From Escallonia rubra (lineage: Eukaryota; Streptophyta; Magnoliopsida; Escalloniales; Escalloniaceae), in the NCBI GenBank assembly GCA_033065855.1, contig JAVXUO010000113.1, forward strand, positions 1 through 64,000: a stretch of 64,000 bases of DNA, given 5' to 3'. A program made the position numbers and the translations under genes. The notes beneath the pieces were generated by a model. The model was not told the DNA's origin. It searched no databases and saw nothing but the letters and a program-made list of their open reading frames with translations. The number at the start of each line of letters is the position of its first letter. The stretch's first letter is position 1. Below, piece after piece: positions 47,074 to 58,782 of this stretch.

Positions 47074-48080
47074 AAAAGTAAAAGAGGAAGAGCAAACCAA
47101 TTATTATATTTAATCTTCTTTTTCCTTTTCTTCCATGACTTCCTCTTTATCTTTATCTTCTTGTGTTGAACATATATAATTACTCTTTTGCTTAACAAGC
47201 AAAGGCTACAATCGTTAGACCTAATAATTCTCTTTTACTCCTATGCATTGGTCTAGCTCCATTTCAATTATAGGTCCTAATATCACACGAGTTATACTCT
47301 TTCCACCCATGTTTTGTATGTACACAACTATCACAGCAAATAATTAACTCCTAAATTTAATGTCAGATAACACTAAAGGGGCATGTAGGTTCTTGTCATT
47401 GGCAACGAGGTTTATGTAATTTTTTGTCGATCGTTTGTGGTCGTCTCGTTTAGCAAATTTTAGACAAAAACTTTTTGTTTTAAATTCTCTTTGGTAAACC
47501 AAATTGCTCAAGGTTATGCGGGTCATGGATGTAACATGACAAGCATAGTCATGATCTATTATGTATAGCCGACATGGCTGATTAAGTAACCATTATAATT
47601 TCAATGCAGTTCTCCTTCTACAAAAAAAAAAAAGGTTAAGCGGTGTATTTTTGGCAATTATAATGTAATTTTCACGAAGATAACTCGTTGCAGATCGAAT
47701 TTGTCATTAGATATCTCTTAACACCATAAATAGTTTGGCCACACTGTAGAGGATCCCGTGTCCTGAGAGACAGGAATAGAGAGAGAGATGTATGAAGATG
47801 GATGACTGTACTTCTCTTCCCACTAGCTAGCAGCATGGTCACGTACAGTTGCCCCATATATATGTTCTTGGCCCTGGATCAAAAAGTTTGCAATATATAA
47901 TACCTTCAACAACCTTATATGTTTTTCCTACGAATAGTCAAGATCTTGTGAGAATCTTTTGCTGTGCATACAAGGTCATCATCAGTACGTAGAATATTAG
48001 GGTTGACACCGATACAACAATAAAACAAGGCAGTCAGGGTTTTCTGAATTATTCTTGTCTACCCCATTTTTTGCCTTAGC

Positions 48081-49352
48081 TCCTGAAATATTCCGGTTTT
48101 GGGTTTTTAATGGACATATGCAGGATTTGGGAAATGTTTAGTTTTATATTCTCTGGATAAGCCAAGCCATTAACCAAAAAAGAAAAAAAAGGTTCCGTAC
48201 TCTTTATTGAGTGCATTAAGTACATGCCTCTGGATGATTATATTTGTATCAATAGAGAACTTAATTGCTATAGAAAGTTGCTTATACGATGCGCTTTCTT
48301 CTCTCGCTCTTTCTTGGAGCGGTGGGAAGACATGCAAGAGGTAAAAGACCTTACGATCACTCAAAATTTTATATGACGACAGGTCATCGAATTTTTCTGG
48401 CAGAAGCACAGTGATAATACAAGCAATATATAATGTTTCCCGATTATGCATCATGCGCCAACAACACTGAAATGATCTTTGTAGAGCCAATAATATCAAA
48501 TTTCATTCTGCGTAGGGTACAAACTATATTCCATGTCTGATGAAATGATCTTTGTAGAGCCAAGTAAGTATATTCAAAACTAGCTAGGCACTGTATTCTT
48601 GTTGGACTTGTACGGATTTCCTAATCATAGTCTTTTGCTTTTTAAAAAGAATGAACTCATGAATGAACGTTAAGATGGCATTACACGAAGCATTCCAAAT
48701 AGAATCTAGTCTTTAAGTCTTCACCATGATTGCGTTTAACATGCAAAAGAAAAGATAAAGCAACGAAGGGGAAATAATTAGTGATAGAGGTGGTTGACAC
48801 TTGACATTCCTTTTTCACACCGACCTCTTTTATAGACTATAATGAACCTAACAAACAAAAAAAAAGCAAAAGGTTTCCTACAAAAAGCTATCTGAACTGA
48901 AAGTGGGGCTCAGACGAGCAAAGTTTGATTTGAACTGTCCACCAAAGAATTCAAGCACAAAGTTTGGATTGGATTCGTGGTAGGTTTGTCAATTGTGAAC
49001 ATTCAGTCAAAACTCAACAAGACTTTTACGTAAAGGAAACTACTTTTTACTTTCTCTACTTTCTTTCTATAAGACCCTAGATCGACACTACCCTTGCCCG
49101 TCTCTCTCTCTCTCTTGCTCTCATCCTTTCTCATACTCCATTCGAAGATAGTAGCCTTAAATCTACTATCTTCGCTGTTGTTCGGCAGTGCTGTGTTCTC
49201 CCCTGATTGGAGCTTTTTGTTCTTTCAAGTTATTGCTTCTGTAGCCGTGAGGATTGGTTTGTTAATGAAAGATATATAGCTATTCTTCCAACGGTTGTAT
49301 TTGCTCCTAGCTATTCCAGCGAGCGAGACTAGAGTTTGATTTGACAAAGACT
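48081..49352. other. No gene seen
   Basis: AT-rich sequence. A 21-bp block GAAATGATCTTTGTAGAGCC plus one base occurs twice about 70 bp apart (near 48470 and 48540). A CT-rich run and a short open frame near 49090-49280 have no similarity I recognise. Confidence 0.4.
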
Positions 49353-49355
49353 ATT

Positions 49356-49726
49356 TAGGCCCCGTTTGACGGAGCTTTTTTTTTTCAGTTTTGAAAACTA
49401 AAAAAGAAAGTCGCGTTTGGTAATCATTTTTTTTTTCTTCTTCAGTTTAAAAAACCAGTTTTTAAACTGAGGAAGAAAAAAAAAACTCCAAAAATGAGTT
49501 TTTTTTTTTTTTAGACCACCACCCTCCCACCGTCGACAGCCACCACCGTCGCCCACCAGCCACCGCCATGCCCTACCACCACCACCGCAAACCACCACAA
49601 AATAAAATTTCAAAATAAAAACTGGGTTATCAAACACACAAAAAAAAATCAAAATAAAAATAGGGTTATCAATTGTTTTTTTCCCAAAAACTGAAAACCA
49701 AAAAAAAAGTTTTGTTAAACAGAGCC
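49356..49726. mobile_element. PIF/Harbinger (Tourist-like) MITE, 371 bp
   Basis: Left end GGCCCCGTTTGACGGAGC, complement of the right end GGCTCTGTTTAACAAAAC, flanked by TTA on both sides (49353-49355 and 49727-49729). GGSCYYGTTTG termini with a TTA target duplication are diagnostic for Tourist-like MITEs. The whole element is nearly an inverted repeat with a CCACC-rich centre. Confidence 0.88.
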
Positions 49727-49729
49727 TTA

Positions 49730-52306
49730 GTTAATGGAAAATATTGTTGAACTATTTTGTTAGATTGTGGAGAGGATATCTTCATGTATGGTATCCTAAT
49801 ATATTATTGTTTAGCCAAAAGAAAAGGTTAGACTTTCTAGCAACCACAAGTTGACACTATATATGGCTGTAGCTCGCCATAAATTTTTCTCAATTTAATT
49901 AGTATGGCGAGAAAGGTCGCATTTCAAATTAAGGTAGCAGGCTGTTTTTCATGGTACCCTTTATTATAGTTTTATGAGTTCAGTAACATATGCTTTGAGA
50001 ATGATTCTAGATGCATGAAATCTAACATCTTTCTCTAATATGCTGAACTGAGGGAAGTGTTGTCCGGTGATAGACATGAACAAATACTTGTTGATTTTAG
50101 GCACCAAACAACGGGGACGTCGGGGTCAACGCTCTCTCTCTCTTAACAATTTGAATCAAACAAAATAAAAAGAGGATTTCTCTCCGAAGTCACCACCTAA
50201 AAAAAGCCCTCGAGTCGACATCAGTTCAAGCAAAACATGATCAGACATAGTATCCAAAGATAGATTTTGCAATCCGAAAAGCAGTAAGATAAATTCAGAA
50301 AAAAAGGGAAAGTACTTAAAGCCGAGAATATTATGCTAACTTTTGAGAAAGTCAAAAAAAAAGGGGAAAAGGGAAAAGAGACAAAGGCATTTTCCTCAAT
50401 TAAACCAAACCATCTTCAGGCTAACATGCAAAGACAAATTGAACCAATGACAATGATTAATGAGTTAGAAATGTTTCATCGGATCAAAAAGGGGTCGCAT
50501 GCACTATTCATATTCTTTTTCAACACTTCTTTGTTGATTGGACATAAAAGTGCACGTAAACTGTCAAGTATTTGTGCTCATAACACAAATAAAGTCTCTT
50601 TTTTACCTTCACATTTAGATAGATAGCTAGATAACTTAGTTTTTAGCATTTTACATTCAACTTTAATCTTGCACTTAAACCTTTTGAACTTGTGATAGAC
50701 ACCTTTAAAAAAAGAAAGAAAGAAAGAAAGAAAGTAAAACTTGAAACATCAGTTTGAAATACGCAGAATTGTTAGGCATTACGAAGTTGTTTAATATGGA
50801 CTTCATAAAAATAGTTAGCTACCAAATCAAGACAAATTGGCCATGATTAAGAAATAAGCATTTATGAATGAAAGTTATTCCATGAGAAGCATCAAAAGAG
50901 TTGGCAAATATTTGTGCTTAAGAAAAAACCCTGTTCATGTTATCATATTCTCGCATTTTAGAAATATTTTTACAATTGTATTTGAAAACCTTCTACATTC
51001 CAATAATATTAAAGGAATAAATCGTTGGTTACAAACGGATAGATCGAGGAAAGTTTGTGACTTTTTATAACAATGAGCTTTCGACTCTTCCGACAAGGCA
51101 CCTTTATTAGACTGTCATGAATGTGCGAACTGTGACACGAAAACATTAACGAGCCTCGTCGCCAAAGTAGACAATACCTCTTTAATTTTGCGCAATCGCA
51201 CATTGACAGATCATACAAAATTTGCAGTTTTTATAAAGTCTAGAGCTCCACTCTCCTCACGAGACGCATTTTTTGCGACGACAACATGAATTGGCCAAGA
51301 GGAACAATATTCCGTTTGCGATATAAGCAATTTTTAAATTTGTCAAAGCATTTCGTACGTAAATACATAACACCCATCACTTACTGGGTCCTGAACGATG
51401 TCGCTAGTAAGATATGATTTGGTAGATGACTTTAGCTACAAATTTAATTTTAGAGACACACTCCAACTATGAAGAATTTTGGAGGTTCCACAAAAGTTTG
51501 CTCAAACTAGAAAGATGAGCAATGTTTAACTTTCCCTACTTGTGATCCACCAATCCACCATAGCCCCACTCAGAGCAGATTCCCACTCGATTAGATTAAA
51601 TCAATCCGATTGGAAAAATATTGAGAGGGAAACAGCCAGATGGTGCTAGCTAGGAACAGTCAATTTACATGTTTCTTCTGTCCAAAAGACCAGCACAAAA
51701 GTTAAAAAAACTCTTCAGAGATATTTTAAGCCAGTACTACTTGACATTGGGGAACGTAATACAGAGAACAGACATCCTTGAGCAAAAGCATGCAGCAGGC
51801 TGTGGTGATACTTTTAATATTTGAACTTCAATTCGGGTGCATGTGCAATTCCCTTTGGGCTTATGGATATTTTTTAATGGCTTGAGTTATGTTATCGGGG
51901 ACAAAAGTTTGCGTGGTAAAACTCCTGGACATTTAGCGGCAGTTGAGTTTCATGATCATTTTGGTGACTAAAGTTCAGACAGTCGGAGGTAAATCTTGGA
52001 TGTGACTTGGGACTATGAGGTATAAGAAATGTATGATGAAGTGGGTGAGTGAAGTATCACTGATTAGTTTAATCGTGAGTGATGATTTAAATGGTAGTTA
52101 ATATGATGAGTAAAAGAAGGAGTATGAAGAAACAGAAGAAATCAAGTGTTGGAGTTAAGAAGATGTGGGCAAGAGGGGAATTTGAAGTGGCAAATGGGAA
52201 TACAGGTAGAGCTGCATGCGTGAACCGGCTGGAAGAGGAAGGAATCAGCCAGTCAGGCTACCATGACCAATTTGAGCGTATCTGTTTGGTCATATGTGTA
52301 TTGTAA
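49730..52306. other. No gene seen
   Basis: About 2.6 kb of AT-rich sequence. An (AAAG)n run lies at 50706-50734. A region near 51070-51260 has somewhat higher GC and a short minus-strand frame without recognisable domain. No terminal repeats found. Confidence 0.4.
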
Positions 52307-54098
52307 GGCTTAATTGCACCCTAAACCCATGGTTTGTCATATTTTGCATTCAAAGGTTCGGTGTAAGGAAATCTGTTAGGAATAAAGGGCATTTTTGTCT
52401 TTTCAATACCCTTTTAACAAAACCCCATCTTCTTCCCCTTCCCACTTCCATTTTCAGCTTCTTCCACCACCTCTACCACAATTTTCAGTTTGCTCCATGT
52501 TCAGTCAACACACACACACCCGTGAGCCACCCACCCCCCCGTCACCCACCACCAACCTCCACTAAACGCCACTGCCACCATATCCTCCACAAACAAACCC
52601 ACCACCCCCCTCTTCCGCCCTCCTCGGTTACCCACCACCATCCTCCATCAGCCGCCACTACCAATGTCATACAAACAAACCCACCATACACAAGCCCATA
52701 ACCATCTTCAATACACAAAAACACCACCCTCTCGCCCGTGCTCCCCCATTATCAGTGGCGGAGCCAGAAACGCTGAGCGGGGTGGGCACTTGTTTTTTTT
52801 TTTTTAAGATTCAGCGAGAAAAATGTTCCCAAAACTCATGCCCCAATATGCTTGTCCATGCTTTTACATCAACAAAAGTTAAATTTTCATGGAATTAAGT
52901 CCACTTTCAAACTAATAGAATGGTGAAATTCGAATTCTCTTGATTCTGTCTAGATGGCTCAAGTAGATGCTCAACATAGAATTATTTGGGTGTTTAAGGC
53001 CCAATTTGTACTACAGTTAAACATGCAAATTATAAGTTCCAAACACGGATCTCACCTTGAAAATTACTGCCATGATGTTCGGGTGTCAAAATAATAACAA
53101 GGAGTGCATCGTGAAATTGCCACAAGCCAACAACCAGCACTTCAGCTTGATTCATGCATCTGAAAAACAAGATAGAAAATCTCATTCCGTCACAATACGA
53201 ATCAAGGGAAGCAATTTTTACCCCAAAGCCACCAGACAAGGCTCGACTTTATTGGATCTTACGCAACTTGTAGACCGGCCGGAGGAGGGAGAAGAAAACA
53301 AGGCTAGAGGCAGAGAATGCGGTGTAGTCTGCCTTGTAAAGTCTAAACTGTGAGGTTAAATGCGTTTACTTTATGTGTTTACTTATTCGGAGTTTGAACT
53401 TTATTTTTTTTGTGTTTATTTGTATAAGTTTAGCTTTTTAAATGACTAAAAGGACATTTCTTTTAACTTTCGCTAAAATTTTTAGATACTTTAACATATC
53501 AAATGATTAAAACAAATATTTCATTTAAGTAATTTTAGAATTTTTAGGTGGACACTTTCATCATTGCGGGTAAAACATACCACATAAGACGGAAAAAATT
53601 TGAAGGAGCAGCTGGGCACCGGTCCACCGGCGCCACCCATTGGCTCCGCCACTGCCCATTACCCACCACTAACCTCCGAACACGAACCCACCACACGAAG
53701 CAACTGCGTGATTTGAGTTTTTTTGGTAGGGCGTGGTCATTGGTGAAGGAGAGTAGAAGCGAGCGGCAACAGGGGAACAGCCGAATGCTGGCGGCATGTG
53801 CGGCCATTAGGAAGGAAAAGAAAGAGAAGACATGGATATTTTTTTTTTGTTGAAGAAAATGATACGTGGTTCCATCCACTCCGTCAAAATTATTGAAAAA
53901 AAATTGATTGATGAAAAAATATAAAAAAACCCAAAAATACAAAAAGTAGCCCTATTTACTAAGAGGCGTACCGACTCTCATTTATAAAATCATTCAGTTG
54001 TAACACATGACAAACGTCGTTGTTGTTGCTGCTTATTTAAAATCTTCAAGTTCTAGCTGCAATTTTTGGCAACTTAGGGTTGGGGGTGCAATTAAGCC
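52307..54098. mobile_element. TIR element with a nested hAT MITE
   Basis: Left end GGCTTAATTGCACCCTAAAC; complement of the right end GGCTTAATTGCACCCCCAAC; similarity weakens after about 20 bp. Without the nested hAT MITE the element is about 0.89 kb. The 9-bp flanks do not match, so the superfamily (MULE-like by its termini) is an inference. The interior is CCACCACC-rich. Confidence 0.7.
52753..53654. mobile_element. hAT MITE, CAGTGGCGGAGCCAG family, 902 bp
   Basis: Left end CAGTGGCGGAGCCAGAAAC; complement of the right end CAGTGGCGGAGCCAATGGG. Flanked by CCCATTAT (52745-52752) and CCCATTAC (53655-53662), an 8-bp duplication with one change. Shares TTTTTAGGTGGACACTTTC and the GGGCACCGG block with its two relatives in this window. 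Nested in the TIR element at 52307-54098 and therefore younger. Confidence 0.92.
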
Positions 54099-54109
54099 TA
54101 CATAAAAGG

Positions 54110-54799
54110 AGCGTAAGAACATTAAGGGTGAGCTTGATTCACAAGTTAATGAAGAGATTCAATATACAAAAAATATTTTAAATTCCCTTATTGATTGTAT
54201 AGTAATTATTCTATGGTTTATATACAAGTACAACCTAACAAAAGAACTACATATCCCTGATTTTCCAACTTAAATCTGCCTCGTCTTCGCACCACATGGA
54301 AGGTGTCAATTCCCACGATCTTAGCACCATGTGCAAAATGTTGAGTTACATGATTTTAGCACCATGCGAATGGTGTTGGATTATCAGCTTGGTACGCCCC
54401 CACAAGCTGAAAGATCAGCTCTTGATAGAACGTTCAGCTTGTCCCTTACTTTCTGGAAGCAAGTAGAGGTGAGACCTTTAGTCATATAAATGTCTGCAAA
54501 TTGATTAGTGGTCGTTGTGTAACGAACTTGCAATTGTTTTTGTCCAATTCTATCCCGAACAAAGTGGAACGCAATTTCCACTTGCTTAGTTCTTCCATGT
54601 AGGTCGCCCCAATGTTGTCACACCACAAGGTTCGTGAATGTTTGAGGGAAATACCAAGCTCCAAAAGAAGAGAATGTAGCCATGAAATATTCTCGTGGAT
54701 GACCGTGCAACTGTCCTCTCCTTGCGAGCACTCCGTGACACAAGATTGGAACCCAAAAAAAATCTCATAACTGCCAATAGATTTCTTATCATCAATCGA
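54110..54799 (-). mobile_element. Copia relic: RNase H end and 3' LTR remnant
   Basis: On the minus strand, 54800-54400 holds the RNase H part of a Copia polyprotein (SARKERTVARSST, ELGISLKHSRTLWCDN, FHFVRDRIGQKQLQVR). It is followed by a G-rich tract (complement of about 54390-54405) and an AT-rich LTR-like stretch to about 54110. The rest of the element is absent. It is a fossil broken in several places, cut on its upstream side by the Ty3 LTR. Confidence 0.8.
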
Positions 54800-57320
54800 T
54801 GTAACGACCCGAAAATTTGGAATTCCGTCGTCCCGAACTCCCGGAACAGTAGCCTACCACATCGTATCAAATCAGATCACGTTCTGATACAAACTCTAAA
54901 GCTTCTAAATAAGGATTAATTTTACGTTACACCTCATACTTAGGGCTCAATTGCACCTAGCATCCCATGGTTCTAAAATTGGCACCCGACACCAACAATT
55001 TAAAAAATCTTGGTATATCAAGCACTAATTGACGGTCAAAATGGCATTTGACTAGATGATTGTTAAATTTTTAAGGGCAAATTGGTCTTTCCACCGTTGA
55101 AATCCTAGTCAGTTTCAACCCTTTAACCACGTAATTTCTCTCTCTTCCCCATTGTCTCTCTCACTCTCTGACTGCCTCTCTCTCCTCTGTTTCGTCGCCT
55201 TGCCCGTCCCACTATCTCCACTCCCACAATACACCAAAAAACCTTTTACTTGGAGAGAGAAAGCAAGATAGAGAGTCAGTCAAACCCCATTTTCCATTTC
55301 TGCTTCCCATCCCAGCTCACTAGTCAACATTGTTTAATCTCCAAAACAAGAAGAAGAAGAAGAAGAAGAAATGAAACACCCATTTCAAAATATGCCTTCA
55401 TTTGGCACAAAGGAATTGTCGTCCATGAGGATGAAAAAATAAATATTTTTCGAAATGAATCTCTGAGGCTTTTGAACTGGGTGTTATAGTTTTTTGGGTC
55501 AGATCTCTTTCGCTCTTGATTGGTTCAGCAAAGCGGCCTTCTTCATCTAACGGCCATCACGTGCTCTGCAATTTTTGTTGCTAGATCTAGTGAGGCAAGT
55601 ATAACTGCAGAATCTGGTCACGTATTCGCCATTAAGTCCTGCCCAACTTTCTATCTTCTAGACGGAGAGGATTATAATCCGAGAATCTGGTATTTTACAA
55701 TATGGACTTGGATGATTTTTGTATTACCTTGTCCAACTCACGAGTGGATGTTTGGTCGATGATTAAGGCGATTTCAATGGCTGTGGTGGATTACGGCGAC
55801 GAGCTCAAGGATCGGAGGGACAGGATCGTTGAACGGCTCTACTCGTCCACTGTCGTCACTGTTCCGTGACGAATCGTCAGATCGGAACCACAATCGTCAG
55901 GCCAAAATCGAGAGGGAAGCTCTGTCGGAACCGGCTGTTAAAGCATGAGGCTCGACATTGACTCCGCTGTCAATTCAGAGGGAGGATAAGGAGGAAGATG
56001 AGGAGTTGGATCCATTTGGTGGGCTATTTGATGAAGAACAGACAACGATTCTTAGGATTAAAGAACACGGGCATGTGGTGATGGGGAGAGTGGTGGCACG
56101 CCGGGCAATGTCTTCGGTCGGAGGCAGTGGCCCGTCGGTCGGGGCAGGCCGTGTGTTGGGAAGACCGAAGATGATTAGTTAGGGAGAGAAAAATGTGCGA
56201 GGAAATGACGTGGAGGGCTTAATGTTAATTATTAGTGTCATTTAGAACTGATGTGGACGAAAGGTGGATAGAACAAGTAAAAAGACTATTTTGCCCCTTA
56301 AAAAGTAACAGACATATGGTCAAAAGCCAATTTGACCGTCATATGGTGTTGGATACCAAGATTTTAAATATTTTGGTGCTGGGTGTCAATATTAGAACTG
56401 CGGGGTGCTGGGTGCAACTGACTCCTAAGTGTGGGGTGTAACGTAAAATTAATCCTCTAAATAGACATCAATTCAAATCCTCCAAAATACATAATCTAAA
56501 TTTTTTTTTAACTTAAACAAGTTTTACAACTTAAACTTCCAAAACTCTAACTTAGCTTATTTACAAGAAAACTAATAGTACCGACCCACGCAGGGTCCTA
56601 TTATTCAACATGGTGGGCACTCCAGAATCTAACAAAGTCTCTAAATCCATTCCCGAACATTCTACAGTTTATCATTACCTACATAAGGGAATCAAATTAA
56701 GGGTGAGCTTTTGAGAACTCAGTAAGATCGTTCAAGGAACAACGAAAGGATTTACAAAAAGATTTAAGAGTCCATCCGATGATAATTTTTCAAAATATTT
56801 CAAACAATTATAAACAGTTTGATGATTTTCAAAACGATCATAATTAATCATGAACAGATACCAAAACGATCATAAAAATTCACAAATAGATATTAAAACA
56901 AATATTAACAATCATAAACGGATACTAAAACGATCATTTGAGATCATTTTCAAATATTCCAAAACGATCATTTGAATATAATTTTCAAAACCATCATTTT
57001 CAAATATAATGACAATCTTGCAGAACGATAATAAACAATCATAAACAGACACCAAAACGATCATTTGAAGATCATTTTCAAAGTCATCATTTTGTATACA
57101 ATATAATGATGATTTTTCAAAGAATTTCAAAACGAACACAAATACTTCAATGACAATATGGGAAATAGTTTGATCACAATATGAGGAAGAGTTTCCACTC
57201 AATCCCTTTCTATAAGGTATCAACATATTCATTTCTAATCATTTTCAAAACAATCATTGTATGATACGTACAATGTAAACAAATTCAGAAGATATTGACT
57301 ATAGGTAGAGACAATGCCAC
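54800..57320 (-). mobile_element. Ty3-type (Tekay-like) LTR, minus strand, interrupted
   Basis: The end TGTAACGACCCGAAAATTTG at 54800 is the complement of a typical Tekay LTR 3' end. GATCTTACTGAGTTCTCAAA, then AGCTCACCC, in the complement near 56700-56730 gives the same internal landmark as the LTR at 14982-20726. A MULE-like MITE (54913-56455) sits inside. The other LTR end is not reached before a CACTA terminus at 57321. The stretch 56800-57250 is built from repeats of CAAAACGATCAT. Confidence 0.6.
54913..56455. mobile_element. MULE-like MITE, 1543 bp (TTAATTTTACG family)
   Basis: Long TIRs of about 170 bp: left GGATTAATTTTACGTTACAC, with the same start on the complement of the right end. 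Both continue through CTTAGG, CAGTTGCACCCAGCACC-like and TTGACCATATG-like blocks. 9-bp flanks TCTAAATAA and TCTAAATAG (54904-54912 and 56456-56464) match at 8 of 9. The interior (55250-56200) has coding-like stretches but no recognisable domain; it may hold captured host sequence. Same family as 58783-60020. Confidence 0.9.
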
Positions 57321-58782
57321 CACTACAAGAAAATCACTTTTTAGCGACGGAATGAAATATGTCGCTAAAAGTAGCTTTTAGTAAATGTTCGTCGCTGAAG
57401 ATCTTTGCCGACAGAATTTTTTTTCGGTAAAGATCTTTAGCAACGGACTTTTACCGACGGGATATTAGCGATGGAAAATCCGTCGCTAAATATTATTTTG
57501 AAAATTTTCCCATTTGTTTCGAGTTTTTTTTCCTCAAGAAAGGTCTTTAGCTACGGATTTTTACATCCGCCGGTAAAAATCTCTGTCTTTATAATTTTTC
57601 AATGAACTTTAGGGAAGGATTTTAGCGACGGCTAAAAATCCGTTGCTAAAGATGATTAAAACCAAGGAAACCCTACTTTCTCTTTCTATTTCTCATTCTC
57701 CAGCCACTTGCTTTCCTCCTCTTCTCTCTCTTCCCCCCCCCCTCCCCTCTCTCACGCACAATAACTTACGCCACCCACCTTCACCGCGGCCTCCCACACA
57801 ATTTCGGCCCCAACTCGCTTCCCCCATCCTGATGTCTCCATTCTCGCATCTATCTCTCTTTCTCCAGACTCCACCGACTCCTTCATTCTCTCACTACAAG
57901 AAAAACTATTTTTTCCGATGGACTTTAGCGACGGAAGGGATTCCGTCGCTAAAAAACCTTTCAGCGACGGAATATACTGTTTGTAAAAGTCCATTGGCAA
58001 AAACCTTTACCCACGGAATATATCGTCATTAATAGTTTTTGCCGACGGACTTTTACTAACATAATATTAGCGACAGTATGACCGTCGCCAAAAAGTTTTT
58101 AGAAAATATCTAATATTCGAGGAGTTTTTAAAAAAAATTAGCGACGGAAAACAACCGTCGCTAAAACTTCCGTCGGTGAAACTGTTTAAAATGGACTTCT
58201 TCGCACGGACTTTTAGCGACGGAAATTCCGTCGCTAAAAGCCCTTACATAAAAGATGTTCGTCTTTTTTCACTCTCCCCGTTTCTCTCTCTCTCTCTCTC
58301 ACTCTCACCCACTCACCGGTGATATTTTTACCGACGTTATCCCCTTCCGGCGACCCACCTCTAGCAACATCATCCACCCCCCCCCCCCCCCCCGACGTCG
58401 TGCCCCTCCATATCTGTGTGCCATCAATGCCGCGCCACCAATTCCCTCCATTGCCGTGCCACCAAGGCTCTCCATTGCCGCCGTGCCACCAACACCGCCG
58501 CCGCCACACCACCTCTTTGTATGTCCATTTGCCCTAATTTGCTTTAATGCATGTTTAAGCGTGATTTGCCCTAATTTTCTTCAGCTCTGATTTATGTCCA
58601 TTTGCCCTAATTGGAACTTGCTCTAATTTGTTTATGGAATTATGATATGTTTCTTATAATTTCAATTATTTTTAATTACTGATGGAATTGATTTTGTAAC
58701 TGATGGAATTAGTTTATTTAATTGCTGATGGAATTGATGCCCATATTTGTATATTACTATTACTAGAAAGTATGGAGAATTG
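57321..58782 (+). mobile_element. CACTA (En/Spm) left ends, two stacked
   Basis: CACTACAAGAAAA at 57321 and again at 57892, in the same orientation. Each is followed by subterminal repeats TTTAGCGACGGAA and their complements (CCGTCGCTAAA), at least ten copies in 57335-57650 and 57920-58245. These are the terminus and transposase-binding repeats of plant CACTA elements. Each end is followed by a CT-rich leader (57665-57890 and 58260-58590). The second appears to have inserted into the leader of the first. No right end (TTCTTGTAGTG) was seen. Confidence 0.8.
58378..58393. repeat. Poly(C) run
   Basis: About 16 C in a row. A similar run of about 14 C lies near 59007. Confidence 0.9.

Larger units (their letters stand above)
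42420..48080. repeat. MIR160 segmental duplication, copy 2
   Basis: Direct copy of 33340-38290 in the same orientation, with the MIR160 hairpin 9269 bp from that of copy 1. Copy-specific insertions are a LINE tail (44035-44576) and a MULE-like element (46127-47073). The sequence at 36885-36895 in copy 1 still shows the empty site of the latter. The strongest match is over the hairpin and the 200 bp upstream of the TATA-like box; other parts have drifted and have small gaps. Confidence 0.92.
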
